The notes beneath the pieces were generated by a model that searched no databases, was not told the DNA's origin, and saw only the letters and a program-made list of their open reading frames with translations. From assembly GCA_015058625.1 (NCBI GenBank), contig SVCA01000001.1, positions 186,001-250,000 of the forward strand: a stretch of 64,000 bases of DNA, given 5' to 3'. Shown piece after piece: positions 51,531 to 59,466 of the stretch. This DNA comes from Pseudoselenomonas ruminantium. GTDB lineage: Bacteria; Bacillota; Negativicutes; Selenomonadales; Selenomonadaceae. How positions within the stretch are numbered: the first letter of the stretch is position 1; every line of letters begins with the position of its first letter. A program made the position numbers and the translations under genes.

Positions 51531-51559
51531 AGTCCTCGTCAATTGCGGACGAGGATTTT
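51531..51559 (+). terminator. leader hairpin before the Lrp gene
   Basis: TCCTCGTC and GACGAGGA arms around AATTGCG, followed by TTTTACT, located between the promoter (51501) and the Lrp start (51586). This looks like an intrinsic terminator within a 75-base leader, so it may attenuate the operon. Confidence 0.5.
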
Positions 51560-51585
51560 ACTGTAATAAGGAAAGGGGCTTATAT

Positions 51586-52065
51586 ATGCGTGAACTTTTG
51601 GAACTGCTGGAACACGATGCCCGCCGTCCCGTAGGGGAACTGGCCGCCATGCTCAAGCGCAGTGAGTACGAAGTAGAAAAGAACATCAAGGACCTGGAGA
51701 AGAACAAAATCATCCTCTCCTACAACACCCTGATCAACTGGGAAAAATTTGGTGACGACACCGTGACCGCCATTATCGAAATCAATTTGACGCCCCAGCG
51801 GGAAGTCGGCTTTGACGCCATTGCCGAACGTATATACCGCTTCGACGAAGTACGCACGGTATATCTCATGAGCGGCAGCTTTGACCTCTTAGTTATCATC
51901 GAAGGCAAGTCCCTTAACGACGTAGCAAACTTTGTGGCTACCCGCCTGGCTACCATTGAGGGGGTTACGGCTACCCGCAGCCACTTCATGCTGAAACCCT
52001 ACAAAAAAGACGGCGTCATCATCAATGATGAAGAACGCGACCGCAGATTGGTGGTGTCTCCCTGA
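51586..52065 (+). CDS. Lrp/AsnC-family transcriptional regulator
   Basis: 159 residues. The N-terminal helix-turn-helix is LLELLEHDARRPVGELAAMLKRSEYEVEKNIKDLEKNKII (about residues 3-42), followed by a RAM ligand-binding domain (VTAIIEINLTPQREVGFDAIAERI..TVYLMSGSFDLLVIIEG, about 65-110). The stop codon overlaps the start of the aminotransferase by 1 base (TGATG), so it probably controls that gene in response to an amino acid. RBS AAGGAAAGGGG before the ATG. Confidence 0.92.
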   Translation: MRELLELLEHDARRPVGELAAMLKRSEYEVEKNIKDLEKNKIILSYNTLINWEKFGDDTVTAIIEINLTPQREVGFDAIAERIYRFDEVRTVYLMSGSFDLLVIIEGKSLNDVANFVATRLATIEGVTATRSHFMLKPYKKDGVIINDEERDRRLVVSP

Positions 52066-53249
52066 TGGCTGATAACATGAATTGGCAGCAGCGCCTTTCT
52101 CCGGGAGTAAACGCCATTGCTCCTTCGGGCATCCGCAAGTTCTTTGACATCGCTGCCCAGATGGACGATGTAATTTCTCTGGGCGTGGGTGAACCGGACT
52201 TCGTAACGCCCTGGTCCATCCGCGAAAGCTGTGTCTATGGTCTGGAACAGGGCTACACCTCCTACACCGCCAACCGGGGCATGCCGGAGCTGCGTCAGGA
52301 AATCGTCAATCTCTTCAAGCGTCGCTACAATGTGGACTATGAAGCCAACACCGATGTGCTGGTGACGGTAGGCGTCAGTGAAGCACTCGATATTGCCATG
52401 CGTGCCGTGCTGGCTCCCGGTGATGAAGTGCTGATTCCTGAGCCCTGCTACGTTTCCTATCAGGCCTGCACCATTCTAGCCGGCGGTGTGCCGGTAGCCG
52501 TGCCTGCCAAAATCGAGAACGAATTCCGCATCACGCCGGAAGAACTCGAAGAACATGTCACGGACAAGACCAAGGTACTCTTGATTGGCTACCCAAACAA
52601 CCCCACCGGGGCCATTATGACCCGCAAGGATTTGGAAGCTGTGGCCGACTTTGCCGAAAAGCATGACCTCATTGTTATCTCGGATGAAATCTACGGCGAT
52701 TTGACCTATGGCGGCGAAGAGCATGTCTGCTTCTCCTCCCTGCCCCGCATGAAGGACCGCACCATTCTCTTAAACGGCTTCTCCAAGGCCTATGCCATGA
52801 CGGGCTGGCGCATTGGTTACGCCCTGGGCAATCCCACGGTCATTGCCGCTATGACGAAAATCCATCAGTACACCATGCTCTGCGCTCCTATCACAGCTCA
52901 GGTCGCTGCCGTGGAAGCCCTGCGCCATGGTGAAAAGTACATGAAGAAAATGGTGGCTGAATACGACCGCCGCCGCCGTCTTATCTACGATGGACTGACC
53001 AAGATGGGTTTGGAATGCTTTGAGCCGAAAGGTGCGTTCTACATCTTCCCGTCCATCAAGTCCACTGGCTACACCTCCGACGAGTTTGCTGAAAAGCTCC
53101 TGACCACGGAACATGTGGCGCTCGTGCCCGGCAGCGCCTTCGGTGCCTGCGGTGAAGGTCATGTGCGCTGCTCTTATGCCACGGCCATCGACAAGATTTC
53201 CGAAGCTCTGAGCCGCATTGAAAACTTCCTCAAGAACCATCGCAAGTAA
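52065..53249 (+). CDS. class I/II PLP-dependent aminotransferase
   Basis: 394 residues. Fold-type I aminotransferase related to PatA/AlaT-type enzymes: ISLGVGEPDFVTPWSIRE (about 34-51), GYTSYTANRGMPELRQEI (about 65-82), VLLIGYPNNPTGA (about 170), VISDEIYGDLTYGG (about 205) and the PLP lysine in LNGFSKAYAMTGWRIGYALG (about 237-256). C-terminal Arg is seen in GHVRCSYATAID. Acceptor specificity (aromatic, alanine or pimelate-type) cannot be read. Coupled to the Lrp regulator. Confidence 0.92.
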   Translation: MADNMNWQQRLSPGVNAIAPSGIRKFFDIAAQMDDVISLGVGEPDFVTPWSIRESCVYGLEQGYTSYTANRGMPELRQEIVNLFKRRYNVDYEANTDVLVTVGVSEALDIAMRAVLAPGDEVLIPEPCYVSYQACTILAGGVPVAVPAKIENEFRITPEELEEHVTDKTKVLLIGYPNNPTGAIMTRKDLEAVADFAEKHDLIVISDEIYGDLTYGGEEHVCFSSLPRMKDRTILLNGFSKAYAMTGWRIGYALGNPTVIAAMTKIHQYTMLCAPITAQVAAVEALRHGEKYMKKMVAEYDRRRRLIYDGLTKMGLECFEPKGAFYIFPSIKSTGYTSDEFAEKLLTTEHVALVPGSAFGACGEGHVRCSYATAIDKISEALSRIENFLKNHRK

Positions 53250-53275
53250 GACTGTGAAATTTTTCTAAAAAAGTG

Positions 53276-53304
53276 TTGACAAGAAGCTGTTATATCCGTA
53301 TAAT
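53276..53304 (+). promoter_or_regulatory. consensus promoter of tRNA-Pro
   Basis: TTGACA (53276-53281), 17 bases, TATAAT (53299-53304); both hexamers are perfect. The tRNA begins 15 bases later. Confidence 0.9.
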
Positions 53305-53318
53305 ATTTCTTGTGACTG

Positions 53319-53395
<77 letters not shown>

Positions 53396-53405
53396 TTGAG
53401 ATTTT

Positions 53406-53436
53406 AAGCCAGTGACTTTTGTTGCTGGCTTTTTTG
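53406..53436 (+). terminator. terminator of tRNA-Pro
   Basis: AAGCCAG and CTGGCTT arms with a short loop, followed by TTTTTT, 10 bases after the tRNA. Confidence 0.88.
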
Positions 53437-53494
53437 CTATGAAAATTTCCTGCATATTTTTATCAGCCGTGTTCGTGAGTCGGTTACATAAAAA

Positions 53495-53516
53495 TTGACA
53501 TGTCAACTGCTATAAT
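53495..53516 (+). promoter_or_regulatory. trxA promoter with TTGACATGTCAA palindrome
   Basis: An extended -10 (TGCTATAAT, hexamer 53511-53516) lies 42 bp before trxA. The perfect 12-bp palindrome TTGACATGTCAA (53495-53506) fills the region just upstream, too close (10 bases) for its TTGACA to act as the normal -35 box; it is placed like an operator. Confidence 0.55.
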
Positions 53517-53558
53517 AAGAGCACAAAGAAAAACTTAGCAGCATTAGGAGGAAACACT

Positions 53559-53867
53559 ATGGCAACGACAGTTATTACCAAAGATAATTTCCAAAGCGAA
53601 GTATTGGATTATTCCGGTACGGTTCTCATCGACTTCTGGGCTGACTGGTGCGGTCCCTGCCGCATGCTCTCCCCCATCATTGACGAGGTAGCCGCGGAAA
53701 ATCCTGCCATCAAAGTCGGCAAGGTCAATGTGGACGCTGAGCAGGAACTGGCTGCCCAGTTCGGCATCATGAGCATTCCCACCCTGCTGGTCTTTAAGAA
53801 CGGCCAGAAAAGCGGCGAGTCCGTGGGCCTGATTCCCAAGGAACAGGTCGAAAAACTCATCGGCTAA
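53559..53867 (+). CDS. trxA: thioredoxin
   Basis: 102 residues, one thioredoxin domain. The active site WCGPC gives Cys31 and Cys34; the cis-proline segment reads MSIPTLLVF (Pro near 74), and the buried Asp25 is present in LIDFWADW. Reduces protein disulfides in the cytoplasm. RBS TTAGGAGGAAAC precedes the ATG. Single gene ending in a strong terminator shared with the convergent Crp gene. Confidence 0.97.
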   Translation: MATTVITKDNFQSEVLDYSGTVLIDFWADWCGPCRMLSPIIDEVAAENPAIKVGKVNVDAEQELAAQFGIMSIPTLLVFKNGQKSGESVGLIPKEQVEKLIG

Positions 53868-53878
53868 GGAGCACAGAC

Positions 53879-53922
53879 AAAAAGCCCGGAGTATCTTTTC
53901 ACCAAAGATGCTCCGGGCTTTT
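53879..53922. terminator. bidirectional terminator between trxA and the Crp gene
   Basis: AAAAGCCCGGAG and CTCCGGGCTTTT arms with a partly paired ATCTTT/AAAGAT interior, T-runs on both strands. Confidence 0.92.
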
Positions 53923-53930
53923 CCATTTCT

Positions 53931-54623
53931 CTATTCTTCTTTTTCTCCGGCCAGGTCAGACAAGGCTTCCCTGTCGATAATTTTGATACAGCCCCGGGAG
54001 TTCTTGATGAAGCCCTCCTGGTTGAAGTACTTCACCAGACGGCTCACCACTTCCCGTGCAGTGCCCATATAGCGGGCAATCTGCTCATGGGTCAGATGGA
54101 TTTCATCCGCGCCATTTTTCGCGCTTTCCTCCAGCAGGAAGATAGCCAGCCTGCGGTCAGCGGAGAAGAACAGCACCTGCTGCATCTTCCAGAGCATATC
54201 CGACAGACGGCTCGTAGCCATCTGATAGCCATAACAGCGCACGTTGATATTGCCGTCAGACAGTTTGCGGAACGTCGGCGATTTTATAAGCAGTGCCTCC
54301 GTATCCTCCTCTGCATCTACGTGGACATCAAAAGTCAATGATTCGAGCACACAGGGCGCCGACAGGATACCCACATCATCCGCAAAGAGCCGGTACAGAG
54401 TCACCTCACGGCCGTCCTCGGACATGGTATAAACCCGCAGCTGGCCCTTTTTCAGCAAATGCACGCCAATGCAGTCCAAGGTTCCCTGATGTACATGTGT
54501 TCCCTTGGGATAATGTACCAGCTGAGTGCCCTCCATCAGGAGTTCCTTTTCGGCCGCCGACAACTGCGCCCAAAAATCAAAGTGCTGAATAAATAAATCC
54601 ATCATGGATGATTCTGAAGCCAA
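53931..54623 (-). CDS. Crp/Fnr-family transcriptional regulator
   Basis: 230 residues from a TTG at 54623, preceded by GGGGAGGGG at good distance; ATG 54605 is the alternative. A cyclic-nucleotide-like sensor domain (about 25-140, YPKGTHVHQGTLDCIGVHLLKKGQLRVYTMSEDG over its centre) precedes a winged helix with IHLTHEQIARYMGTAREVVSRLVKYFNQEGFI (about 177-208). There is no N-terminal cysteine cluster as in FNR, and the RxxS cAMP signature is not evident. The recognition helix (TAREVVSRL) fits GTGA-type sites; two GTGA-N6-TCAC sites are present in the window. Confidence 0.92.
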   Translation of the reverse strand: MASESSMMDLFIQHFDFWAQLSAAEKELLMEGTQLVHYPKGTHVHQGTLDCIGVHLLKKGQLRVYTMSEDGREVTLYRLFADDVGILSAPCVLESLTFDVHVDAEEDTEALLIKSPTFRKLSDGNINVRCYGYQMATSRLSDMLWKMQQVLFFSADRRLAIFLLEESAKNGADEIHLTHEQIARYMGTAREVVSRLVKYFNQEGFIKNSRGCIKIIDREALSDLAGEKEE

Positions 54624-54649
54624 GCTAATCCCCTCCCCTAATCGTAAAA

Positions 54650-54672
54650 AAAGCCCCCCAAAAGGGGGCTTT
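54650..54672 (-). terminator. terminator of prs
   Basis: AAAGCCCCC (54650-54658) with GGGGGCTTT (54664-54672); TTTTTTTACG follows on the minus strand. The prs stop lies 29 bp before. Confidence 0.9.
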
Positions 54673-54701
54673 CACTTGCTTCTTCCCAATCCCTGTAAGA
54701 C

Positions 54702-55649
54702 TTAACGGAAGAGCTGGCTTACCGAGCGATGGCTCTGAATACGCATGATTACATCACCGATAGCATCTGCCAGAGACAGGGTAACAATCTTGTCGGACTG
54801 TTTTTCCGGCGGCAGCGGAATGGTGTTGGTAATCACCAGCTTTTCAATGCAGGATTCGTTGATGCGCTGTACAGCAGGGTCGCTCAGGATAGCGTGGGAG
54901 CAGGAAGCGAACACGCGCTTTGCACCACGTTTTTCCAGAGCCTTGGCACCTTCGCAGAGGGAACCTGCCGTATCAACAATATCGTCAATGATGATGGCCG
55001 TCTTGCCTTCCACATCACCGATGAGGTTCATAACCTCAGCACAGCCCGGTTTCGGACGGCGCTTTTCAATGATGGCGATGGGAGCCTGCAGGTGGTCAGC
55101 GAGAACGCGGGCACGGGTTACGCCGCCCAGGTCCGGGGAAACGACCACGACATCTTCCAGCTTCTGCGTGCGGAAGTAGTTGGCAATAACGGGAGCTGCT
55201 GCCAGATGATCCACGGGGATATCGAAGAAGCCCTGAATCTGGCCAGCATGGAGGTCAACGGTAACAACACGGGTAACACCAGCAGTCGTCATGAGGTTAG
55301 CAACCAGTTTTGCGGAAATGGGCTCACGGCCGCGGGTCTTGCGGTCCTGACGGGCATAAGCGTAGTAGGGAACAACTGCCGTTACGCTATGAGCGGATGC
55401 ACGTTTGCAGGCATCTGCCATAATCAGGAGTTCCATCAGGTTGTCGTTTACCGGGTAAGACGTCGGCTGAATGATGAAAATATCCTTGCCGCGGATGCTT
55501 TCGCTGATCATTACCTGCGTCTCACCATTGTTGAAATGACCGACATATGCATCGCAAAGATTTACACCGATGTGGTCAGCAATCTCTTTTGCCAGCTCCG
55601 GGTTAGCGTTACCGGTCAGGATGCATAAGTTTCCAGTGTCTAAAGCCAT
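54702..55649 (-). CDS. prs: ribose-phosphate pyrophosphokinase
   Basis: 315 residues from ATG 55649, with GGAGGA 11 bases upstream (the TTG at 55667 overlaps the site and is rejected). Makes PRPP for nucleotide, His and Trp synthesis. Seen: [14 protein letters not shown] (about residues 43-56), [18 protein letters not shown] (ATP flexible loop, about 97-114), [21 protein letters not shown] (about 129-149) and [18 protein letters not shown] (PRPP loop, about 218-235). 148 bp after glmU with its own regulatory region. Confidence 0.97.
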   Translation of the reverse strand: MALDTGNLCILTGNANPELAKEIADHIGVNLCDAYVGHFNNGETQVMISESIRGKDIFIIQPTSYPVNDNLMELLIMADACKRASAHSVTAVVPYYAYARQDRKTRGREPISAKLVANLMTTAGVTRVVTVDLHAGQIQGFFDIPVDHLAAAPVIANYFRTQKLEDVVVVSPDLGGVTRARVLADHLQAPIAIIEKRRPKPGCAEVMNLIGDVEGKTAIIIDDIVDTAGSLCEGAKALEKRGAKRVFASCSHAILSDPAVQRINESCIEKLVITNTIPLPPEKQSDKIVTLSLADAIGDVIMRIQSHRSVSQLFR

Positions 55650-55703
55650 TTTGTAAAAATCCTCCAAATCTTTCTTTTCCTACAAATTAACTCATCTCGG
55701 GGA

Positions 55704-55761
55704 AGTGACATGCGTCACTCTCTATCTACAACAGTATAACACTGATTGTATGTAACATAAA
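55704..55761 (-). promoter_or_regulatory. prs promoter and CRP-type palindrome
   Basis: Minus strand TTTATG (55756-55761), 17 bases, TATACT (55733-55738). Downstream of the expected start, AGTGAC-ATGC-GTCACT (55704-55719; GTGA-N6-TCAC) sits about 7-22 bases into the transcript, suiting repression. The site shares the GTGAC-N-TG-N-GTCAC pattern with the one at 38981-38996. Confidence 0.5.
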
Positions 55762-55797
55762 GCCTTATTTATGATTGTTTGCACAATTCATTAGGAA

Positions 55798-57162
55798 TTA
55801 TTTGCGCTTGTCGGCCCAGCCTTCGATATTCGTCTGGCGGGCACGGGCAATAGCCAAATTGTTGCTGGGCACTTTCTTGGTGATGGTGGAACCGGCACCG
55901 ATATATGCGCCATCCTCTACTTCCACGGGCGCTACCAGATTGGAGTTGCAGCCAACGAAGGCATCGTTGCCAATCTTCGTGCGGAACTTGGTCTTGCCAT
56001 CATAGTTAACCGTAATCGTACCGCAGCCCATGTTGACGCCAGAACCCATGTCCGTGTCGCCGATATAGGACAGATGCGGCAGCTTGGAGCCTTCACCAAT
56101 CACAGAGTTCTTGACTTCCACGAAGTTGCCCATCTTGACACCAGCCATCAGGTGGGAATCCGGACGGATGTGATTGAACTGGCCGAGGATTACACCATCG
56201 TCAATCACGCAGTCATGGTAGTAGCCGAACTGACCCATAACCTTGTTGCCCATCTTGACATTCTGCAGGCGGACGCAGGGGCCCACTTCACAGTCCTCAC
56301 CGATTACGGTATCCCCTTCAATCCAGGTCTGCGGGTAGATAACCGTATCGCGGCCAATTTTTACATCCGCATCCACATAAGTGGTATCCGGGTCCATAAT
56401 CGTAACACCTTCGGCCATGAGTTCTTCATTCTTGCGGCGGCGCAGGATTTTTTCAGCACCGGAGAGCTGCAGGCGGGAGTTGATGCCCAGCGTGGATTCA
56501 TAATCGTCAGCGGCTACAGCCCAAATCTTTTCGCCCTGCTTCTGGAGAATTTCCAATACATCCGGCAGATAATATTCGCCCTGAGCGTTATCGTTGGTAA
56601 CCTGCTTTAGGGAGTCAAAGAGCGCACGGGCATCAAAACAGTAGATGCCGGAGTTTACTTCCTTCACGGCGCGTTCTGCTTCCGTGGCGTCCTTATGCTC
56701 CACAATCTTGAGCACGCTGCCGTCTTCGGCGCGGATGATGCGGCCATAGCCCGTAGCATCCGGCATGATGGCCGTCAGCACCGTAGCCTTGGCCTGGGCC
56801 TTCACATGGGATTCATAGAGGTTCTTGAGCAAATCCCCGGTCAAAAGCGGCGTATCGCCGCAGAGAACCATAACTGTTCCCTGCTCGTCCTTTAAGAGCT
56901 CTGCCGTCTGGAGTACAGCATGCCCCGTGCCCAGCTGTTCCTTCTGCTCGGCAAACTCGATTTCACTGCCCAGAGCCTGGCGCACTTCTTCACCGCCAAA
57001 GCCCGTGACCACGATATTGCGCTTGGCACCAGCAGCCTTGGCCGCATCGATGACATGCTGAACCATGGATTTGCCTGCAGCCTTGTGCAGAACCTTCGGG
57101 AGTTTGGATTTCATACGGGTGCCCTTGCCAGCGGCAAGGATTACAGTTACTAAATCAGACAT
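55798..57162 (-). CDS. glmU: bifunctional GlmU (GlcNAc-1-P uridylyltransferase / GlcN-1-P acetyltransferase)
   Basis: 454 residues. Makes UDP-GlcNAc for peptidoglycan and LPS. The N-domain starts VILAAGKGTRMKSKLPKVLH (about residues 7-26), with VLCGDTPLL (about 101) and GYGRIIR. The C-domain is a left-handed beta helix from about 255 (hexapeptide runs IMDPDTTYVDADVKIGRDTV and GDTVIGEDCEVGPC), with NYDGKTKFRTKIGNDAFVG (about 390-408). 31 bp after the GntR gene. Confidence 0.97.
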   Translation of the reverse strand: MSDLVTVILAAGKGTRMKSKLPKVLHKAAGKSMVQHVIDAAKAAGAKRNIVVTGFGGEEVRQALGSEIEFAEQKEQLGTGHAVLQTAELLKDEQGTVMVLCGDTPLLTGDLLKNLYESHVKAQAKATVLTAIMPDATGYGRIIRAEDGSVLKIVEHKDATEAERAVKEVNSGIYCFDARALFDSLKQVTNDNAQGEYYLPDVLEILQKQGEKIWAVAADDYESTLGINSRLQLSGAEKILRRRKNEELMAEGVTIMDPDTTYVDADVKIGRDTVIYPQTWIEGDTVIGEDCEVGPCVRLQNVKMGNKVMGQFGYYHDCVIDDGVILGQFNHIRPDSHLMAGVKMGNFVEVKNSVIGEGSKLPHLSYIGDTDMGSGVNMGCGTITVNYDGKTKFRTKIGNDAFVGCNSNLVAPVEVEDGAYIGAGSTITKKVPSNNLAIARARQTNIEGWADKRK

Positions 57163-57193
57163 TTTATCTGTGTCTCCTTAAAATTTATTTCTT

Positions 57194-57907
57194 TTATTTT
57201 TTTGCTTTTTTTGCCTTGGCATTTTTCTCGCGTTCGAGCGCTTCCATGGCTTTTAAGAGAGTCTTCTCCGAATTTTCCATATGGCGCTCTGCTGCCTTGC
57301 TGGCCGCCTTGCGGTCACCATTGGCAATGGCTTCCACAATCAGGCGGTGTTCGTCTAAAGTTTCCTCCAGACGGCCGGGATAGGACATGGACAGCGTGCG
57401 GAAACGGGTGAGCTGGTCGCGCAGGTTGGAGATAATCCCCACCAGACGCTCATTGCGGGCCGCATGATACATGAGGTCATGGAACTCAATATCCGTTTCC
57501 ACGATTTTTTCGATATTGCCTTCTTTGATATAACCGCCGATAATCACGAGCAGACGCTGCAAGTGTTCGAGTTCATCATCGGTAATATGGTCAGCAGCCA
57601 GCCCATTGGACAGAGATTCGAGTGCCGTGCGGATTTCAAAAATCTCATTGATATCCCGGATGGACATGCTGGCCACATAGGTTCCCCGCCGGGGCATCAT
57701 CACCACATAGCCCTCAAGTTCGAGCTTGCGAATGGCTTCCCGCACCGGCGTACGGCTGACGCCTAATTCCTCTGCCAGCTGGATTTCCATAATTCGCTCA
57801 CCGGGCTTCAGCACACCATTGCGAATGGCCTCCCGGAGGGATTCGCACACCACTTCCCGCAAAGGCTGGTAGCTGTCAAGCTTAATCGGGGCTAATCTGT
57901 TTGTCAT
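57194..57907 (-). CDS. GntR-family regulator with FCD domain
   Basis: 237 residues. Winged helix with ESLREAIRNGVLKPGERIMEIQLAEELGVSRTPVREAIRKLELEGYV (about residues 23-69, highly conserved GntR DNA-binding part), then a helical FCD ligand domain (about 85-215) with metal-type ligands in ETDIEFHDLMYHAARNERL. The C-terminus is lysine-rich (EREKNAKAKKAKK). Lies 25 bp after ispE and 31 bp before glmU, so may be co-transcribed with cell-envelope genes; effector unknown. Confidence 0.93.
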   Translation of the reverse strand: MTNRLAPIKLDSYQPLREVVCESLREAIRNGVLKPGERIMEIQLAEELGVSRTPVREAIRKLELEGYVVMMPRRGTYVASMSIRDINEIFEIRTALESLSNGLAADHITDDELEHLQRLLVIIGGYIKEGNIEKIVETDIEFHDLMYHAARNERLVGIISNLRDQLTRFRTLSMSYPGRLEETLDEHRLIVEAIANGDRKAASKAAERHMENSEKTLLKAMEALEREKNAKAKKAKK

Positions 57908-57932
57908 ATAGGCCTACCTCTTTTGCAAAAAA

Positions 57933-58802
57933 TTACGCTTTCCTTCGGTTCATCTGAAATGTACGGGTGACAAAGACATCCGCATTGGTATTCTGCCGCA
58001 GGACGTTGGCAATGGCTTCTGCCTGTTCCCGGTTGCGGGCCAGACCAAACACAGTCGGGCCGCTGCCGGACATCATGCTGGCCATGGCGCCCTTGTCGAG
58101 CATCATCTGCTTGTAGTCTGCTATCACGTCATACTTCTTTATAGTAACACTTTCCAGCACATTACACAATAACCCGGCCACGGCTTTTCGGTTGCCGCGG
58201 GCAATGGCTTTCTTGATGGCCTCGTTGTCGGGATGCTTTTCCGCACCCTGTTCGTCATAATTCTGATAAGCCCAGGCCGTGGACACGGAGATGCGGGGCT
58301 TTGCGAGCACCACCCAGGTCTCCGGCATATCGGCAAGGCGCGTCAAAACCTCCCCGCGCCCCGTGGCGAGCATCGTGCCGCCCATCAGGCAGAAGGGAAT
58401 ATCCGAACCGAGCCTTGCGCCCAATTCGCAAAGTCTTGCCTCGCTCATCTGCAAATTGTAGAGCTCATTCATGCCCTTGAGAACCGCCGCGGCATCGGCG
58501 CTGCCACCGGCAAGGCCTGCCGCAATGGGAATGCGCTTGGTAAGCTCCATGCGCACGCCCCCCGTAAGGCCGTATTCCTGACGTACAAGTTCCGCCGCCC
58601 GCCAGGCCAGATTCTTTTCGTCCGCCTTGAGCCAGGGCACGTTGATGGACAGCGCAATCTCCCCATCCGTCTTTTCCATGGTCAAAGTGTCGTGCAGGCC
58701 AATGGACTGCATAACCATGGCCACTTCGTGAAAACCATCCGGACGCTTGCCCAAAATATCCAGCGTCAAATTTATCTTGGCATTTGCTTCTACTGTTACC
58801 AT
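57933..58802 (-). CDS. ispE: 4-diphosphocytidyl-2-C-methyl-D-erythritol kinase IspE
   Basis: 289 residues from ATG 58802 (GGGAG upstream; an in-frame TTG at 58820 is less likely). GHMP kinase of the MEP pathway, acting between IspD and IspF, both of which lie at 20-21 kb. Seen: EANAKINLTLDILGKRPDGFHE (about 4-25), PIAAGLAGGSADAAAVLKGMN (ATP loop, about 93-113) and SMMSGSGPTVFGLA (about 248). First gene of the ispE-gntR-glmU run. Confidence 0.96.
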   Translation of the reverse strand: MVTVEANAKINLTLDILGKRPDGFHEVAMVMQSIGLHDTLTMEKTDGEIALSINVPWLKADEKNLAWRAAELVRQEYGLTGGVRMELTKRIPIAAGLAGGSADAAAVLKGMNELYNLQMSEARLCELGARLGSDIPFCLMGGTMLATGRGEVLTRLADMPETWVVLAKPRISVSTAWAYQNYDEQGAEKHPDNEAIKKAIARGNRKAVAGLLCNVLESVTIKKYDVIADYKQMMLDKGAMASMMSGSGPTVFGLARNREQAEAIANVLRQNTNADVFVTRTFQMNRRKA

Positions 58803-58889
58803 CTGCACACTCCCATTCAATCAGCTTCTAATAGAATAACAATTTTTCACCCATAACGCAAGAAATCCCCCGCCTTCAGGCAGGAAAAT

Positions 58890-58919
58890 TTGACGAACTG
58901 TCTAATTATCAATTATAAT
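58890..58919 (+). promoter_or_regulatory. promoter of the SpeD-like gene
   Basis: TTGACG (58890-58895), 18-base spacer, TATAAT (58914-58919), 32 bp before the ATG. Confidence 0.75.
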
Positions 58920-58951
58920 ATAGCTTATGACATTAAAAAGGAGAAGACAAT

Positions 58952-59416
58952 ATGAAAATCTTAGCCCGCCATTTGACCGCGGATTTATTTAATTGCCAGA
59001 ACCACCAGTTAGACGATACCGAACTCATTTTAGATATGCTCAAAAAAATTCTGCAGGATTTGGAATTGCAGCTGATAAGCTTCTCCGCTGAGGCATTGGA
59101 CAACGGCCACAATGCTTTGATGCTGACTCTCGCTGACGGTCACATCACCCTGCACGTTTATCCAAAAATGAAATATGTTGCTTTGGATGTCTTCCTCTGT
59201 CAGGAAGATGCCGAGCCGGATAAATTAGGTCAGGCCATCCGCGCCTTCTTTAAGCCCGACAAGACCAAGACCACGGTCTTAAAGCGCGGCGACTTCGGCG
59301 CCCCCAAGGAAATCAAGCCCAAGGTCAAGACAAAAGTTGCGCCCCTGCGCAAGATTCATAACACCGGCGCCAAGGTCATCCGCATCCTGGCCCGCCGCAA
59401 CAACAACCAACAGTAA
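58952..59416 (+). CDS. SpeD-like protein lacking the pyruvoyl serine
   Basis: 154 residues. The first 115 match prokaryotic S-adenosylmethionine decarboxylase: RHLTADLFNCQNHQLDD (about 6-22), ADGHITLHVYPKMKYVALDVFLC (61-83). Alignment by position with the Thermotoga enzyme puts its processing and catalytic residues at 63, 68 and 83; here they are Gly63 (normally Ser, precursor of the pyruvoyl cofactor), His68 and Cys83, and residue 62 is Asp not Glu. Without Ser63 self-cleavage and decarboxylation of the classical type cannot occur. A basic tail of about 40 residues (KIHNTGAKVIRILARRNNN) could bind nucleic acid. RBS AAAAAGGAGAAG. Single gene with its own promoter and terminator. Probably a binding or regulatory pseudoenzyme; this is inference. 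Confidence 0.78.
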   Translation: MKILARHLTADLFNCQNHQLDDTELILDMLKKILQDLELQLISFSAEALDNGHNALMLTLADGHITLHVYPKMKYVALDVFLCQEDAEPDKLGQAIRAFFKPDKTKTTVLKRGDFGAPKEIKPKVKTKVAPLRKIHNTGAKVIRILARRNNNQQ

Positions 59417-59420
59417 TATA

Positions 59421-59462
59421 AAACAGCGTGTACGCTCATCACGAGCAGTACACGCTGTTTTT
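59421..59462. terminator. terminator after the SpeD-like gene
   Basis: AAACAGCGTGTAC (59421-59433) pairs with GTACACGCTGTTT (59448-59460), followed by TTCTTTTT on the plus strand; also suits the convergent radical-SAM gene. Confidence 0.9.
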
Positions 59463-59466
59463 CTTT

